A stretch of 64,000 bases of DNA, taken from the NCBI GenBank assembly GCA_947627175.1, contig CANQVA010000003.1, forward strand, positions 107,252-171,251. The letters are read 5' to 3'. Within the stretch, counting starts at the first letter, position 1. The number at the start of each line of letters is the position of its first letter. Shown here piece by piece: positions 15,190 through 23,805 of this stretch. Both the position numbers and the translations under genes were made by a program. The notes under the pieces are model-generated. The model made no database searches and was not told the origin of the DNA. It worked only from the letters and a program-made list of their open reading frames with translations. This DNA is from an uncultured Ruminococcus sp. Lineage in GTDB: Bacteria; Bacillota; Clostridia; Oscillospirales; Ruminococcaceae.

Positions 15190-15349
15190 GATAGCCCTCC
15201 ATCACTGTATGATGACAGTCAAAAACCTGTTAAGTCAGTGACCAGAACTGAATTTACCGGAAACAGTTCTTCGGCGGTATCACCTTTCGCTGAATATCAT
15301 AGGATTGGTTATCCGATATTCAGGTACTATTTTTTACCGCACCTCTACC
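15190..15349 (-). promoter_or_regulatory. Lysine riboswitch (L-box)
   Basis: On the minus strand the region holds the L-box core: AGAGGTGCGG near the start, AGTA soon after, AAGGTGATACCGCCGAAG, GTCACTGAC, CTGTCATCATACAGTGATGG and the closing GGAGGGCTATC. The P1 helix pairs GGTAG (15349-15345) with CTATC (15194-15190). A small hairpin (15188-15165) and a terminator follow. Lysine binding should favour termination and so lower asd-dapA-dapB expression. Confidence 0.93.
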
Positions 15350-15358
15350 TTGTCTATA

Positions 15359-15387
15359 ATAATATCACTTTAGTTTTGTTATGTCAA
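15359..15387 (-). promoter_or_regulatory. Promoter of the lysine operon
   Basis: On the minus strand, TTGACA (15387-15382) and TATTAT (15364-15359) are exactly 17 nt apart, just upstream of the L-box. A plus-strand TATAAT at 15355-15360 overlaps it and may be the -10 of the divergent tgt gene, although its -35 is weak. Confidence 0.8.
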
Positions 15388-15420
15388 GATGTTTTTGAAA
15401 TTTTTTTAAGGAGTCATAAA

Positions 15421-16551
15421 ATGTTTAAATTACTTAAAACTGAAAACAAAGCACGGCGTGGAACGTTTGAAACCGTTCACGGAACTTTTCAGACACCGTG
15501 TTTCATGAATGTCGGTACTTCCGCCGCTATAAAAGGCGGTATATCGTCTGTTGACCTGAAAGAACTGAAAACGCAGGTTGAACTCTGTAATACATATCAT
15601 CTGCATTTACGTCCGACAGATAAAGTAATAAAAGAAATGGGCGGACTGCATAAATTCATGAATTGGGATAAACCTATTCTTACCGATTCAGGCGGATTTC
15701 AAGTATTTTCACTTGCCAAACTCCGTAAGATAAAAGAAGAAGGCGTTTATTTTGCGTCACATATAGACGGTCATAGAATTTTCATGGGGCCTGAAGAAAG
15801 TATGCAGATACAGTCAAATTTAGGTTCTACTATTGCTATGGCTTTTGATGAGTGTATTGAAAATCCCTCACCATATAAATATGTTCTTAATTCCGTTGAA
15901 CGTACTACTCGTTGGCTTTACCGCTGTAAAGAGGAAATGACACGCCTGAACAGTCTACATGATACAATAAATAAAAATCAGATGCTTTTCGGCATAAATC
16001 AGGGTTCGACGTTTGACGACTTACGAATAAAACATATGAAAGATATTGCTGAACTTGACCTTGACGGTTATGCTATAGGCGGACTTGCCGTCGGTGAGGA
16101 AACTTCCGAAATGTACCGAATTATAGAAGTTGTAGAACCTTATATGCCTGTAAACAAGCCCCGTTATCTTATGGGAGTTGGTACACCATCAAATATTATT
16201 GAAGGCGTTGCACGTGGTGTTGATATGTTTGATTGTGTTATGCCGAGCAGAAACGCACGCCATGCCACTGTTTTTACATGGAGTGGTATAATGCATCTGG
16301 GAAACAAGTGCTATGAAACAGACCCCCTTTCCATTGATGAACAATGCGACTGCCCGACTTGCCGTAATTTTTCAAGGGCATATATACGACACCTTTTCAA
16401 AGCAAATGAACAGCTTGCAGGAAGACTTGCTGTACAGCATAATCTTTATTTCTACAATACACTTGCGGAAAAAATCCGTGAGGCAATTGACAATGACGAA
16501 TTTGAACAGTTCAGAAAAAAATATTCAGAACTGCTTGCGACGAGAATTTAA
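15421..16551 (+). CDS. tgt: tRNA-guanine transglycosylase
   Basis: A 376-residue Tgt, which exchanges guanine 34 of GUN-anticodon tRNAs for the queuosine precursor preQ1. Motifs are TDSGGFQVFSLAKLRKI (catalytic Asp region, near residue 90), GGLAVGE, and the zinc site CDCPTC with a later His. The start is the ATG at 15421 with AAGGAG 9 nt upstream; the frame continues open upstream through the divergent riboswitch region, but that is not coding. It forms an operon with a PAS protein gene and queA, so two queuosine steps lie together. No preQ1 riboswitch is seen. Confidence 0.95.
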   Translation: MFKLLKTENKARRGTFETVHGTFQTPCFMNVGTSAAIKGGISSVDLKELKTQVELCNTYHLHLRPTDKVIKEMGGLHKFMNWDKPILTDSGGFQVFSLAKLRKIKEEGVYFASHIDGHRIFMGPEESMQIQSNLGSTIAMAFDECIENPSPYKYVLNSVERTTRWLYRCKEEMTRLNSLHDTINKNQMLFGINQGSTFDDLRIKHMKDIAELDLDGYAIGGLAVGEETSEMYRIIEVVEPYMPVNKPRYLMGVGTPSNIIEGVARGVDMFDCVMPSRNARHATVFTWSGIMHLGNKCYETDPLSIDEQCDCPTCRNFSRAYIRHLFKANEQLAGRLAVQHNLYFYNTLAEKIREAIDNDEFEQFRKKYSELLATRI

Positions 16552-16584
16552 AAAAATAAATGAAAATTTAAGGAGGAAATTTTT

Positions 16585-16959
16585 ATGGAACTTTCAGTTT
16601 TTTTCAAAAGTGTTATAGATACAGACGATATGCCTGTTGTTATATGCGACACGGATAATATTATTATATACATGAATCCGTCAGCCGTTGAAAACTACGC
16701 TAAAAGAGGCGGTGCTTCACTTATCGGTCATTCTATACTTGCCTGTCATAATGAAGAATCAAACAGCGTTATAAAAATGGCTGTTTCATGGTTCAAAGAA
16801 AGCACAAAAAATGACAAAGTCTTTACACTCCATAAGGACAAAGAAAACAAAGATATATATATTGTTGCCCTGCGTGACGGTGACGGCAAATTTATCGGAT
16901 ATTACGAAAAGCATGAATGCCGTAATCCCGAAACTTCACCACGCTATGATATGGATTGA
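16585..16959 (+). CDS. Stand-alone PAS-domain protein
   Basis: A 124-residue protein that consists almost only of a PAS fold: [18 protein letters not shown] at residues 18-35 is the usual PAS entry motif, followed by [13 protein letters not shown] and a C-terminal beta region ending at a [11 protein letters not shown] segment. There is no output domain and no membrane segment. A strong AAGGAGG site precedes the start. It lies between tgt and queA. It may sense a small ligand such as a flavin, haem or nucleobase; no ligand residue can be assigned. Confidence 0.8.
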   Translation: MELSVFFKSVIDTDDMPVVICDTDNIIIYMNPSAVENYAKRGGASLIGHSILACHNEESNSVIKMAVSWFKESTKNDKVFTLHKDKENKDIYIVALRDGDGKFIGYYEKHECRNPETSPRYDMD

Positions 16960-16981
16960 TTTTTTAAGGAGATACTTTTTT

Positions 16982-18013
16982 ATGGAACTGCTTAAATCTG
17001 ATTTTTATTATGATTTGCCGGAAGAACTTATTGCACAAACTCCTGTAGAGCCACGAAACGCTTCAAGAATGATGTGTGTAAACCGTCAGACCGGTTCGGT
17101 TGAACACGACCATTTCTATAACTTATGCAGTCACCTTAAAAAAGGTGATTTACTGGTGATGAACGATTCAAGAGTTATTCCGGCAAGGCTTTACGGCGAA
17201 AAAATCGAAAACGGAACTTTTATTGAATTTCTTCTTCTTGAACAAAAAGGCGATAAACTTTGGGAAATTATATGCCGTCCTGCAAAAAAAGCTAAAAAAG
17301 GCGTGAAATTTTCTTTCGGCAATGGTCGGCTTATTGCAGAAGTAATTGAAGTTAAAGACGACGGAAACAGAATTGTCAGATTTGAATGTGGGGGAAATTT
17401 TTTCACTGCCCTTGAAGATATAGGACAAATGCCGTTACCACCATACATTACAAAAAAACTTGAAAACAATGAACGCTATCAGACAGTATATTCACGTGAA
17501 CTCGGTTCAGCCGCCGCACCTACTGCCGGACTTCATTTCACCTCCGAAATGATTGACGAACTTCACGCAAAAGGCATTAAAACGGCTTTTGTAACACTTC
17601 ATGTAGGACTTGGAACTTTCCGCCCCGTAAAAGAAGATAATGTCCTCAATCACAAAATGCACAGTGAACACTATTTTCTGCCAAAGGAAACAGCCGACTT
17701 AATAAACGAAACAAAAGCCGACGGCGGACGTGTTATAGCTGTAGGCACTACAGCTTGCCGCACCCTTGAAAGCGTTGCGACTTTCTATAACGAAATTTCC
17801 GCACATGAGGGTTATACGGATATTTTTATTTATCCCTCGTATAAATTCAAGTGCATTGACGGTCTTATTACTAATTTCCACTTGCCCGAAAGTACGTTGA
17901 TTATGCTTGTATCTGCTTTTATGGGCTATGAAAATACTATGAATGCGTATAAAATCGCCGTTGACGAAAAATACAGATTTTTCAGTTTCGGTGACTGTAT
18001 GTGTATTCTGTAA
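16982..18013 (+). CDS. queA: S-adenosylmethionine:tRNA ribosyltransferase-isomerase
   Basis: A 343-residue QueA, which transfers and rearranges the ribose of SAM onto preQ1-modified tRNA to form epoxyqueuosine. Family segments seen are [14 protein letters not shown] at the N-terminus, [34 protein letters not shown] (near 165) and [15 protein letters not shown] [10 protein letters not shown]. The start at 16982 has AAGGAG 7 nt upstream and gives the normal length; the same frame is open further upstream through the PAS gene in another phase. It is the third gene of the tgt operon. Confidence 0.95.
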   Translation: MELLKSDFYYDLPEELIAQTPVEPRNASRMMCVNRQTGSVEHDHFYNLCSHLKKGDLLVMNDSRVIPARLYGEKIENGTFIEFLLLEQKGDKLWEIICRPAKKAKKGVKFSFGNGRLIAEVIEVKDDGNRIVRFECGGNFFTALEDIGQMPLPPYITKKLENNERYQTVYSRELGSAAAPTAGLHFTSEMIDELHAKGIKTAFVTLHVGLGTFRPVKEDNVLNHKMHSEHYFLPKETADLINETKADGGRVIAVGTTACRTLESVATFYNEISAHEGYTDIFIYPSYKFKCIDGLITNFHLPESTLIMLVSAFMGYENTMNAYKIAVDEKYRFFSFGDCMCIL

Positions 18014-18028
18014 AAAGGAGAAATAATT

Positions 18029-18670
18029 ATGATAACCGCTATTTTTGACCTTGACGGCACTCTTGCCGATACCTTGTATGACCTTGCCGACGCTACAAAT
18101 TTCGCCCTTGAAAAACTCGGCTATCCGACTCACCCTTACGAAAAATATAATAAATTCGTCGGAAACGGCGTTCAGAAACTCTGTTACCGTGCATTGCCCG
18201 ATGACAAAAAAGACGATACAGAAAAACTTATTGAAATCTTCAGCGACTACTACGGAAAGCATTTTCTTGACAAAACAAGCCTGTATGACGGCATGAAAAA
18301 TTGTCTTGACATTCTCAGTGAAAATAATGTAATTCTTGCCGTTGCAACAAACAAACCGCAGAATTTCGCACAACAGATTGTATCTGAACTTCTGCCTGAA
18401 TACAATTTTATAAAAGTTCTCGGCGGTTGCAGTGAACGTCCGAAAAAACCCGATACCGCAATTATATCAGAAATAATTTCGGAACTTCCCGAAGATAATC
18501 ATATATTTATGATTGGTGACAGCAATGTTGATATTCAGACCGCCAAAAATGCAGAAATATCTTCAATTGGCTGTGTGTGGGGATTCAGAGGACGTGAGGA
18601 ACTTGAAAATGCGGGTGCGGACTTCATAGCAGAAACACCGTCCGATATAGCAGAATTTATACTTAAATGA
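18029..18670 (+). CDS. HAD-family phosphatase, phosphoglycolate phosphatase-like
   Basis: A 213-residue HAD hydrolase with all four motifs: FDLDGTLADT (residues 6-15, nucleophile Asp and acid Asp), AVATNKP (motif II Thr), a Lys in the RPKKPD segment, and MIGDSNVDIQTAKNA (motif IV). The helical cap fits the Gph/PGP subgroup. It could act on 2-phosphoglycolate, pyrophosphate or a sugar phosphate. It follows queA by 15 nt with AAAAGGAG before the start and overlaps the next gene by 4 nt. Confidence 0.88.
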   Translation: MITAIFDLDGTLADTLYDLADATNFALEKLGYPTHPYEKYNKFVGNGVQKLCYRALPDDKKDDTEKLIEIFSDYYGKHFLDKTSLYDGMKNCLDILSENNVILAVATNKPQNFAQQIVSELLPEYNFIKVLGGCSERPKKPDTAIISEIISELPEDNHIFMIGDSNVDIQTAKNAEISSIGCVWGFRGREELENAGADFIAETPSDIAEFILK

Positions 18671-19254
18671 AAATACTTGTAATTGCCGACGAGGAAAGCC
18701 GTTCACTATGGGACTACTGGGACAAATCCAAAACCGACGGTATAGACCTTATACTTTCATGCGGTGATTTGAATTCCGAATATCTGACTTTCCTTGCAAC
18801 TATGACTAATGTTGATGTTCTGTACGTTCACGGCAACCATGACGAACATTATTTACAGAAATCTCCCGAAGGCTGTATTTGTGTTGATGACAAAATCATT
18901 GATTACAAGGGAATAAGAATTTTCGGTCTCGGCGGTTCTATGAGGTACGGAAACGGATATTTCCAGTTTACAGAAAAAGAAATGCAACGCCGTATCGGAA
19001 AACGCCGTTTAAGCCTGATGAAAAACAAAGGTTTTGACATTCTGCTGACACACGCTCCTGCCCGAAATATAAACGATATGGACGATTTGACACACAGTGG
19101 TTTTGAGTGTTTTAATAAACTTATTCAGAAATATAATCCGAAATTTTTTATTCACGGTCACGTACACAGGACTTACGGAAATTTCATACGCACTCAAACA
19201 ATCGGTGAAACTACTGTTGTAAACGCATTTGAAAAATATATTGTAGAAATATGA
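18667..19254 (+). CDS. Calcineurin-like metallophosphoesterase
   Basis: A 195-residue protein of the calcineurin-type phosphoesterase fold. Metal-binding motifs are present as IADEE near residue 5, CGDLN near 32, GNHDEH near 56, LTHAP near 127 and HGHVH near 160. The first motif (usually DxH) has Asp but no following His, which may alter the metal site. The substrate is unknown. It overlaps the HAD phosphatase gene (ATGA) and is the last gene of the tgt operon, followed by a terminator. Confidence 0.83.
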   Translation: MKILVIADEESRSLWDYWDKSKTDGIDLILSCGDLNSEYLTFLATMTNVDVLYVHGNHDEHYLQKSPEGCICVDDKIIDYKGIRIFGLGGSMRYGNGYFQFTEKEMQRRIGKRRLSLMKNKGFDILLTHAPARNINDMDDLTHSGFECFNKLIQKYNPKFFIHGHVHRTYGNFIRTQTIGETTVVNAFEKYIVEI

Positions 19255-19265
19255 CAGACAAAAAA

Positions 19266-19290
19266 TCCCCTCAAACAGAGGGGAATTTTT
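19266..19290. terminator. Bidirectional terminator
   Basis: TCCCCTC (19266-19272) pairs with GAGGGGA (19278-19284). A T run follows on the plus strand and an A run precedes on the other side, so it can serve both the tgt operon and the convergent pyk. Confidence 0.88.
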
Positions 19291-19295
19291 TCATG

Positions 19296-20720
19296 TTATT
19301 TGCCTATTTTCGCAACTTTCAACATATTTGTACTTCCTGAAACACCAATAGGTACGCCTGCTGTAATAGCAACTATATCGCCGTCTTGCACCAGTCCGTA
19401 AGATTCTGCCGATTCAACAGCAGCTGAAAAAAGTTCATCTGTGCTGTGCTTTTCTCCGATAATAAGAGGTATAACGCCCCAACTCATATTCATCTGTCGT
19501 TGTGCGGTTTCGCCAGTAGTACAGCATATAATCGGACATGACGGACGGTATTTTGAAATAAGTCTTGCTGTTTGTCCGCCGAGTGATACAGTAATAATTG
19601 CCCTTGCATTGAGGTCATGTGCAGTTGTGACTGTTGCGTGTGCAATAGCTTCCGCAATATTATTATTCGGTTCGGTACGTCTTGACGCAAATTCACCTTT
19701 ATAGTCAATATTGTTTTCGGTTGTTTCAGCAATCAACGCCATTGTCTTTACTACTTCAACAGGATATGCACCTGCTGCTGTTTCACCTGAAAGCATTATT
19801 GCACTTGTGCCGTCATATATAGCGTTGGCAACGTCTGTAATTTCTGCACGTGTAGGACGGGGATTTGTTATCATTGATTCAAGCATCTGTGTAGCTGTAA
19901 TAACTTGCTTTCCTGCATTGTATCCCTTGTGAATAAGTTCTTTCTGTATTGCCGGAATACGTTCAAACGGTATTTCAACGCCCATGTCACCACGTGCAAC
20001 CATAATACCGTCAGCGGCTTCAAGTATTTCGTCGATGTTCTCAACACCATCAGTGTTTTCGATTTTTGCTATTATACGAACGTCAAACCAGCCTAAACTA
20101 TGTGTGAACTTTCTTAAATAGTTTATGTCGGCAGCAGTGCGTACAAAACTTGCGGCGATAAAGTCAAATCCCATTTTTGCACCAAATTCAAGGTCATTCA
20201 TATCGCTTTCACTCAAATAAGGCATTGAGAGTTTTACACCCGGAACGTTTATACCCTTGTTGTTTGAAAGCGTTCCCCCATGAATTACACGGCAGGTTAT
20301 TTCGTCCTTTGTTACTTTTTCCGCAAGCAGTTCAATAACACCGTCATTTATAAGAATCCTTGTTCCTATACTTACGTCACGTGGCAATTTCTTGAAACTT
20401 ATACTTCCTCTCTGATTGTCGCAAAGAATATCTTCCGTTGTGAGAACGTACACATCACCGTCATAAATTTCAACCGGTTTGTCATCAACAAACTTTCCGA
20501 GACGAATTTCAGGGCCTTTTGTGTCAAGCAGAGTTGCAACAGGTAAATCAAGTTCCTTACGCAGATTTTCAACCATTCTGAAACGCTTTTCATGTGTTTC
20601 ATAATCTCCGTGTGACATATTGAAACGGGCGACATTCATGCCCGCAAGCATAAGTTCACGCATGACGTTACTGTCATCTGTGGCAGGGCCTATTGTGCAT
20701 ACAATTTTAGTTTTTCTCAT
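19296..20720 (-). CDS. pyk: Pyruvate kinase
   Basis: A 474-residue pyruvate kinase, the last step of glycolysis (phosphoenolpyruvate plus ADP to pyruvate plus ATP). The N-terminus is RKTKIVCTIGPAT; MVARGDMGVEI near residues 240-250 is the signature segment, and the MSHGDYETH and LDTKGPEIR regions bind substrate and metal. The C-terminal domain is complete, but the extra C-terminal phosphohistidine-like domain found in many Bacilli enzymes is absent. It follows pcrA by 19 nt and ends at a shared terminator. Confidence 0.96.
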   Translation of the reverse strand: MRKTKIVCTIGPATDDSNVMRELMLAGMNVARFNMSHGDYETHEKRFRMVENLRKELDLPVATLLDTKGPEIRLGKFVDDKPVEIYDGDVYVLTTEDILCDNQRGSISFKKLPRDVSIGTRILINDGVIELLAEKVTKDEITCRVIHGGTLSNNKGINVPGVKLSMPYLSESDMNDLEFGAKMGFDFIAASFVRTAADINYLRKFTHSLGWFDVRIIAKIENTDGVENIDEILEAADGIMVARGDMGVEIPFERIPAIQKELIHKGYNAGKQVITATQMLESMITNPRPTRAEITDVANAIYDGTSAIMLSGETAAGAYPVEVVKTMALIAETTENNIDYKGEFASRRTEPNNNIAEAIAHATVTTAHDLNARAIITVSLGGQTARLISKYRPSCPIICCTTGETAQRQMNMSWGVIPLIIGEKHSTDELFSAAVESAESYGLVQDGDIVAITAGVPIGVSGSTNMLKVAKIGK

Positions 20721-20739
20721 AAAATTCTCTCCTTATTTT

Positions 20740-23112
20740 TTATAGCTTTTTCAGCTTTGCATGGTTTGCCATTATTCTCTTTGTACCTGCTTTATCAAAA
20801 TCTATTTCAAGCAGTGCATCATTCGCCATAGGTTTTGAAGAAATAACAGTGCCTTCTCCGAAAACGTTGTGCTGAACTCTCTCGCCGGCTGAATATGAAG
20901 TATTTTCCGCCTTTGAAGTAGTAAGCATTTTGTTCCTTGCAAGCTGTTGTTGCAGTGTTGAAGAATGTACAGCCGTAACGGGGTTATTGTTTTCAATGAT
21001 TTTATTTTTCATTCTTACGGCATTATCATGTTTTTCTATAAGGTCATTTCCGATTTCACGCATAAAACGTGATGTAACATTTCTGTGTATCTGTCCGAAA
21101 AGCATACGCTGTCCGGCACTTGTAAGATATAGTTTTTTCTTTGCACGTGTTATTGCAACATATGCAAGACGGCGTTCTTCCTCTAAATCATCATCATTAT
21201 CTAATGAACGTGAACTTGGAAAAATTCCTTCTTCCATACCTATTACAAAAACATTCTCATATTCAAGACCTTTTGCGGAATGTATTGTCATAAGTGTAAC
21301 TTTATCTTCTGAATTGTCGTCACGGTCTGCTTCCGTATAAAGTACAATATCTTCAAGAAAACCACCGAGTGTAGGATTTTCGGCTGATTCCATATACTGA
21401 ACTATTGAAGAACGCAGTTCTTTTGTATTTTCAATTTTATTATCAGCATTTTCAAGTGTATTCAGATATTCAAGATAGCCTGTTTTTTCAAGTATGTAGT
21501 CAAAAAATTCATCAATAGGGAGTTCGTGCGATTTTTCCATAAGTTCTTCAAATAATTCGGCAACACTTTTTAAAATAGCAGATTTCTTTGCAAGAGGAGT
21601 ATATTCTTCACATCTTTTCATTACATCGAACGGCGAAATATTTAAATCATGGCTTATGTCCTCAATAACTGCAACTGTAGCATCACCTATACTGCGTTTA
21701 GGTTCATTTATTATACGCCTGAAACGCAACATATCATTCGGATTATTCACGAAAGCAAGATAAGATATAATATCTTTGATTTCCTTACGGTCATAGAAAC
21801 GAAGTCCGCCATAGATTTTATAAGGAATACCTGCTTTTACAAACATTCTTTCAATGGCGTTTGACTGAGCATTCATTCTGTAAAGAACTGCATTGTCTGA
21901 ATATTTTCCCGTTGTCATGTAAGCTTCTTCAATAGTATCTGTTATAAAATTTGCCTCGTCGCTTTCGTCAATTGATTTATACCAATAAACTTTTGAACCG
22001 TTTTCTCCGTCTGTCCATAACTTTTTTTCTTTACGGTTGCTGTTATGGCTTATTACAGAATTTGCCGCATCAAGAATAATGCGTGTTGAACGATAGTTAT
22101 GTTCAAGACGTATAACTTTTGCACCGCTGAATTTATGTTCAAAGTTAAGAATATTACCTATGTCAGCACCCCTGAATTTATATATACTCTGGTCATCGTC
22201 GCCCACTACACATATATTCTGCTGTTCTCCTGCAATAAGTGAAACGAATTTAAACTGCACATAATTTGTATCCTGATATTCATCAACCAATATATATTTA
22301 AAACGTTCCTGATACTTGCGGAGAGTTTCGGGGTATTTTTCAAATATTTCAACCGTAAGAACAAGAATATCATCAAAATCGAGAGCGTTTGCCTGTTTCA
22401 GTCTTTCCTGATAAACTTTATATATACGTGAGATTACTTTTTTTCGGTAATCCATTCCTGCATCAACAAGCATTTTTTCAGGCGAAGTCATATTATTTTT
22501 TGCGTAACTTATTTCACTGTGAACAGCACCTGAAGAAAACACTTTTTCGGAAATATCCATCTCCTCACGTATTATTGTACTTAAAAGTCTTTTGCTGTCG
22601 TCTGAATCATATATAGTGAAATCCTTTCCGTAGCCGAGACATTCAATTTCAGTTCTTAAAATTCTGACGCACGCTGAATGAAATGTTGAGGCGTTTATTT
22701 TCTGTCCGTCCTCTCCGAGAATACCGGCAAGTCTTTCCCTGAGTTCAGCCGCCGCCTTGTTTGTAAACGTAATAGCGAGAATATTCCACGGTTTTACTGT
22801 ATCAACTGCTATTATATCCTGAACATCAAGAACAGCGTCGGGGTCATCGTCATAATCGCCGTTTGCATAGTCTTTCAGAAATTCAATATCATTCGGGCGT
22901 GCGTCACCGTTTTCGTCGGCATAGGCATTTCCGAATTTAATCATATTTGCAATACGATTTACAATAACGGTCGTTTTTCCGCTTCCTGCCCCGGCAAGTA
23001 CAAGCACCGGACCGTTTACAGTAAATACAGCTTCCTGCTGCATTTCATTCATGCGGCTGAAATATTTTTTCAGTGCAGCTTGTTTTTGCTTGTAAAAAGA
23101 AATATTATTCAT
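20740..23112 (-). CDS. pcrA: ATP-dependent DNA helicase PcrA/UvrD
   Basis: A 790-residue superfamily 1 helicase acting in repair and in removing RecA or stalled polymerase. Seen are a Q-motif (NEMQQEAV), Walker A LAGAGSGKTTVIVNR (near residue 37-50), DEYQDTNYVQ, GDDDQSIYKFRGA, the VTLMTIHSAKGLEYENVF motif, and VAITRAKKKLYL near the C-terminus. The 2B insert and a C-terminal tudor-like tail (GERVQHNVFGEGTV) are present. It shares a transcript with pyk. A strong promoter and an unusually long, structured leader precede it. Confidence 0.95.
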   Translation of the reverse strand: MNNISFYKQKQAALKKYFSRMNEMQQEAVFTVNGPVLVLAGAGSGKTTVIVNRIANMIKFGNAYADENGDARPNDIEFLKDYANGDYDDDPDAVLDVQDIIAVDTVKPWNILAITFTNKAAAELRERLAGILGEDGQKINASTFHSACVRILRTEIECLGYGKDFTIYDSDDSKRLLSTIIREEMDISEKVFSSGAVHSEISYAKNNMTSPEKMLVDAGMDYRKKVISRIYKVYQERLKQANALDFDDILVLTVEIFEKYPETLRKYQERFKYILVDEYQDTNYVQFKFVSLIAGEQQNICVVGDDDQSIYKFRGADIGNILNFEHKFSGAKVIRLEHNYRSTRIILDAANSVISHNSNRKEKKLWTDGENGSKVYWYKSIDESDEANFITDTIEEAYMTTGKYSDNAVLYRMNAQSNAIERMFVKAGIPYKIYGGLRFYDRKEIKDIISYLAFVNNPNDMLRFRRIINEPKRSIGDATVAVIEDISHDLNISPFDVMKRCEEYTPLAKKSAILKSVAELFEELMEKSHELPIDEFFDYILEKTGYLEYLNTLENADNKIENTKELRSSIVQYMESAENPTLGGFLEDIVLYTEADRDDNSEDKVTLMTIHSAKGLEYENVFVIGMEEGIFPSSRSLDNDDDLEEERRLAYVAITRAKKKLYLTSAGQRMLFGQIHRNVTSRFMREIGNDLIEKHDNAVRMKNKIIENNNPVTAVHSSTLQQQLARNKMLTTSKAENTSYSAGERVQHNVFGEGTVISSKPMANDALLEIDFDKAGTKRIMANHAKLKKL

Positions 23113-23142
23113 AAAAAATCTCCATTAACTTTATCTGAATCT

Positions 23143-23299
23143 TGGCAGATACCCCACTTTCAAGCGAAATGAAAGAGAAGAATGAATGCCGATTTTTTCA
23201 ATATATATTGACGTTTAAGTCATAATATGTTAAAGCTGTAAGCGGTAACATTCGTTAATAATCTCCACCCCTTATTGAGGCGGAGAAGATTTAATGCCA
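23143..23299 (-). ncRNA. Candidate structured leader RNA of pcrA (unassigned)
   Basis: The predicted transcript begins near 23299 and has about 187 nt before pcrA. Its first bases TGGCA (23299-23295) can pair with TGCCA (23147-23143). Between them are a 10-bp hairpin (23286-23262, TCTCCGCCTC with GGGGTGGAGA, two G-U pairs), a long bulged hairpin (GAATG-CCG at 23253-23243 with CGG-CATTC at 23191-23184), and CTTTCA-TTGAAAG (23175-23157). This is a closed multi-branch layout like a riboswitch or 6S-type RNA. No known class was recognised, and there is no terminator before pcrA. Confidence 0.4.
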
Positions 23300-23304
23300 T
23301 ATCT

Positions 23305-23333
23305 ATTCTATCACAAATTCAAATCCATGTCAA
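23305..23333 (-). promoter_or_regulatory. Promoter of pcrA-pyk
   Basis: On the minus strand a perfect TTGACA (23333-23328) and TAGAAT (23310-23305) are exactly 17 nt apart, with TG just before the -10. Transcription should start close to 23298. Confidence 0.82.
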
Positions 23334-23459
23334 CGGAGTTTTTTTAAACGTTGTTACAAAAAAGTCAGGGATTTTTGTTGATTTTACCGTGAAATTATTA
23401 CATAATCAACAAAGTTAATTAAATCAGAGAGAATAATACAAAAAAATTCCGTGAACCTG

Positions 23460-23488
23460 TTGACAAACTGAAAAGGATATGATATTAT
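23460..23488 (+). promoter_or_regulatory. Promoter of the valS T-box transcript
   Basis: A perfect TTGACA (23460-23465) and TATTAT (23483-23488) are exactly 17 nt apart, directly upstream of the T-box leader. The 125 nt between this promoter and the divergent pcrA promoter are A/T-rich and hold nothing else that I can name. Confidence 0.82.
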
Positions 23489-23770
23489 TTAATTATATTT
23501 CAAAAGCTGTGATGGAAAGAAGTAGGAACATTTACGGATTTGCAGAGAACTGCCGGACGGTGCAAGACAGTATGAAGAATTGTTCTGAAGTAGTTCCGGA
23601 GCTCCGACAATGAACGGATTTTTTTGATTCAGTAAATGCCGGCGTGATTCTCACGTTATAGGGAAAGAGACTTGACTGTCTCACGGAGTGCAGGGAAATT
23701 TCCCTGAATTCAGGTGGTAACACGGATTTTTCCGCCCTGAACCTTTTTTTGCGGTTCGGGGCGTTTCTGT
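23489..23770 (+). promoter_or_regulatory. T-box riboswitch of valS
   Basis: The leader carries the T-box signature CAGGTGGTAACACGG (23711-23725), preceded by a long Stem I region and a GTAG in the probable specifier loop near 23588-23592, which reads as a Val codon (GTA). The antiterminator is followed by a strong terminator (CGCCCTGAACC at 23733-23743 with GGTTCGGGGCG at 23753-23763, then TTT). Uncharged tRNA-Val should allow read-through into valS. The T-box sequence AACACGG is slightly unusual compared with ACCGCG. Confidence 0.9.
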
Positions 23771-23805
23771 TGTTATCGTAAATTTTATAAAAAGGAGTTT
23801 ATTAA

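Noticed and set aside
15238..15420. N-terminal extension of tgt
   Set aside because: The open frame upstream of ATG 15421 covers the lysine riboswitch and its promoter; AAGGAG and normal Tgt length support the shorter form.
17699..18373. 224-codon minus-strand frame across queA and the HAD phosphatase
   Set aside because: It crosses two clear plus-strand genes and has no ribosome binding site or recognisable motif.
23113..23300. Assignment of the pcrA leader to 6S RNA or a named riboswitch
   Set aside because: The closed stem and length fit loosely, but I could not match conserved 6S or riboswitch core sequences, so it is left unassigned.
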